Shown here one piece after another: positions 63,489-64,000 of a DNA stretch of 64,000 nt; within the stretch, counting starts at the first letter, position 1, and the number at the start of each line of letters is the position of its first letter. This stretch comes from Streptomyces cyaneus (GTDB lineage Bacteria > Actinomycetota > Actinomycetes > Streptomycetales > Streptomycetaceae). Below the pieces are notes generated by a model, which saw only the letters and a list, made by a program, of their open reading frames with translations, searched no databases and was not told the origin of the DNA. The position numbers and the translations under genes are program-made. The DNA lies in contig NZ_RQJW01000009.1 in NCBI RefSeq assembly GCF_004028635.1, forward strand, positions 124,001-188,000, given 5' to 3'.

Positions 63489-63536
63489 ACCACTACAAGC
63501 GAAGTACTACAACTGAAGCACTACAACCGGAGTGGT
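63489..63536. promoter_or_regulatory. Three 14-bp iterons, probable TetR operator
   Basis: ACTACAA recurs at 63492, 63506 and 63520, exactly 14 bp apart, each followed by a similar seven-base tail. An outer inverted repeat ACCACT (63489-63494) / AGTGGT (63531-63536) frames the array. It lies midway between the divergent TetR and reductase genes. Confidence 0.7.
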
Positions 63537-63562
63537 TGACCAGCCTACGAAAAGAGACCGGC

Positions 63563-64000
63563 TTGCGAAAGCTCACCTACTTCATCGCCTGCTCGCTCGA
63601 CGGCTTCATCGGGGACCCGAGCGGTGACGCGTCGGCGATGCTCGCCTTCGTCGACGAGGAGTACCTCGCGTTCCTCAAGAGCGAATACCCGGAGACCCTG
63701 CCGACCCATGGCCGTCGGGCGCTCGGCCTCGACGGCCTGGAGAACAAGAGGTTCGACACGATCATCCAGGGCCGCGGCAGCTACGACCTGGCGCTGAAGG
63801 AGGGCGTCACCAGCCCGTACGCCCATCTGCGCGAATACGTCGCCTCGCGCACCCTGACGGAGTCGCCCGACCCGAACGTCGAGATCATCGGCGGCGATCT
63901 GGTCGCCAAGGTGCGCGAACTCAAGGCGGAGGACGGCGAGTTCGGCATCTACCTCTGCGGAGGCTCGCAGATCGCGGGCGAACTGCTCGACGAGGTCGAC
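63563..64000 (+). CDS. Dihydrofolate reductase-like (RibD C-terminal) protein, partial
   Basis: The first 146 codons of a reductase of the RibD_C/DHFR superfamily; the gene runs off the right edge. The opening KLTYFIACSLDGFIGDP and the later YLCGGSQIAGELLDE are characteristic. I take the TTG at 63563, after a weak AAAGAGA, because it starts right at the first strand. A TTG nine codons earlier is possible. The substrate is unknown. It is probably repressed by the divergent TetR protein. Confidence 0.85.
   Translation, partial: MRKLTYFIACSLDGFIGDPSGDASAMLAFVDEEYLAFLKSEYPETLPTHGRRALGLDGLENKRFDTIIQGRGSYDLALKEGVTSPYAHLREYVASRTLTESPDPNVEIIGGDLVAKVRELKAEDGEFGIYLCGGSQIAGELLDEVD

Overview
The window is a piece of a Streptomyces chromosome. 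The DNA is very GC-rich with strong third-position GC bias, GTG starts are common, and many genes can be named by family: sigR/rsrA, dasR-dasABC, wblE, sigH with its anti-sigma factor, epi-isozizaene synthase with CYP170, hisN, and class Ia ribonucleotide reductase under a cobalamin riboswitch. From memory, gene content and order closely follow the S. coelicolor SCO5204-SCO5250 region. Nothing resembles a prophage, a plasmid or an insertion sequence. This is core chromosome with a few accessory or variable spots.

Left part (1-16.5 kb): a PPA1309-family gene divergent from a UPF0182 membrane protein; two identical initiator tRNA genes flanking a Sel1-repeat protein; an SsuABC-type ABC importer; a Fur-family regulator; a CBS-domain protein; hisN with about 0.75 kb of degenerate 27-28 bp tandem repeats upstream; a TetR regulator convergent with a SugE-type exporter; and rsgA, aroA and an M50-like membrane protease. 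Middle-left (16.5-26.6 kb): a SRAP (YedK-type) protein and a hydrolase, then sigR-rsrA with a textbook sigR autoregulatory promoter and a 55-residue N-terminal extension option, an HD-GYP protein followed by a degenerate HD membrane protein, a TPR protein, a peptide deformylase, and the two-gene albaflavenone operon.

Middle (26.6-45.9 kb): nrdA-nrdB behind a B12 riboswitch and a pair of NrdR-like boxes 31 bp apart; two unknown small proteins; two pyruvate/monocarboxylate uptake cassettes side by side (a MctP-like symporter with DUF3311, and CstA with YbdD); then the chitin/GlcNAc locus: dasR, dasABC, a family-3 N-acetylglucosaminidase, nagB and a divergent SIS-domain protein, with DasR-type sites (dre) in front of dasA and nagB. 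A TetR-SDR divergent pair follows.

Right part (45.9-64 kb): a PdtaS-like histidine kinase (also preceded by a dre-like site) next to wblE, which has a Crp-type palindrome in its promoter; a lipid kinase; sigH and its anti-sigma factor; a Na+/H+ antiporter; a 966-residue TIR-NB-ARC-TPR protein; a PLP enzyme; a cytosolic amidase; and the most striking locus, a Family 2B encapsulin shell gene with an inserted cyclic-nucleotide-binding domain, followed by a polyprenyl diphosphate synthase with a long disordered N-terminus. Together these probably form an isoprenoid-making protein nanocompartment. The window ends inside a dihydrofolate-reductase-like gene that is divergent from a TetR regulator, with three 14-bp iterons between them.
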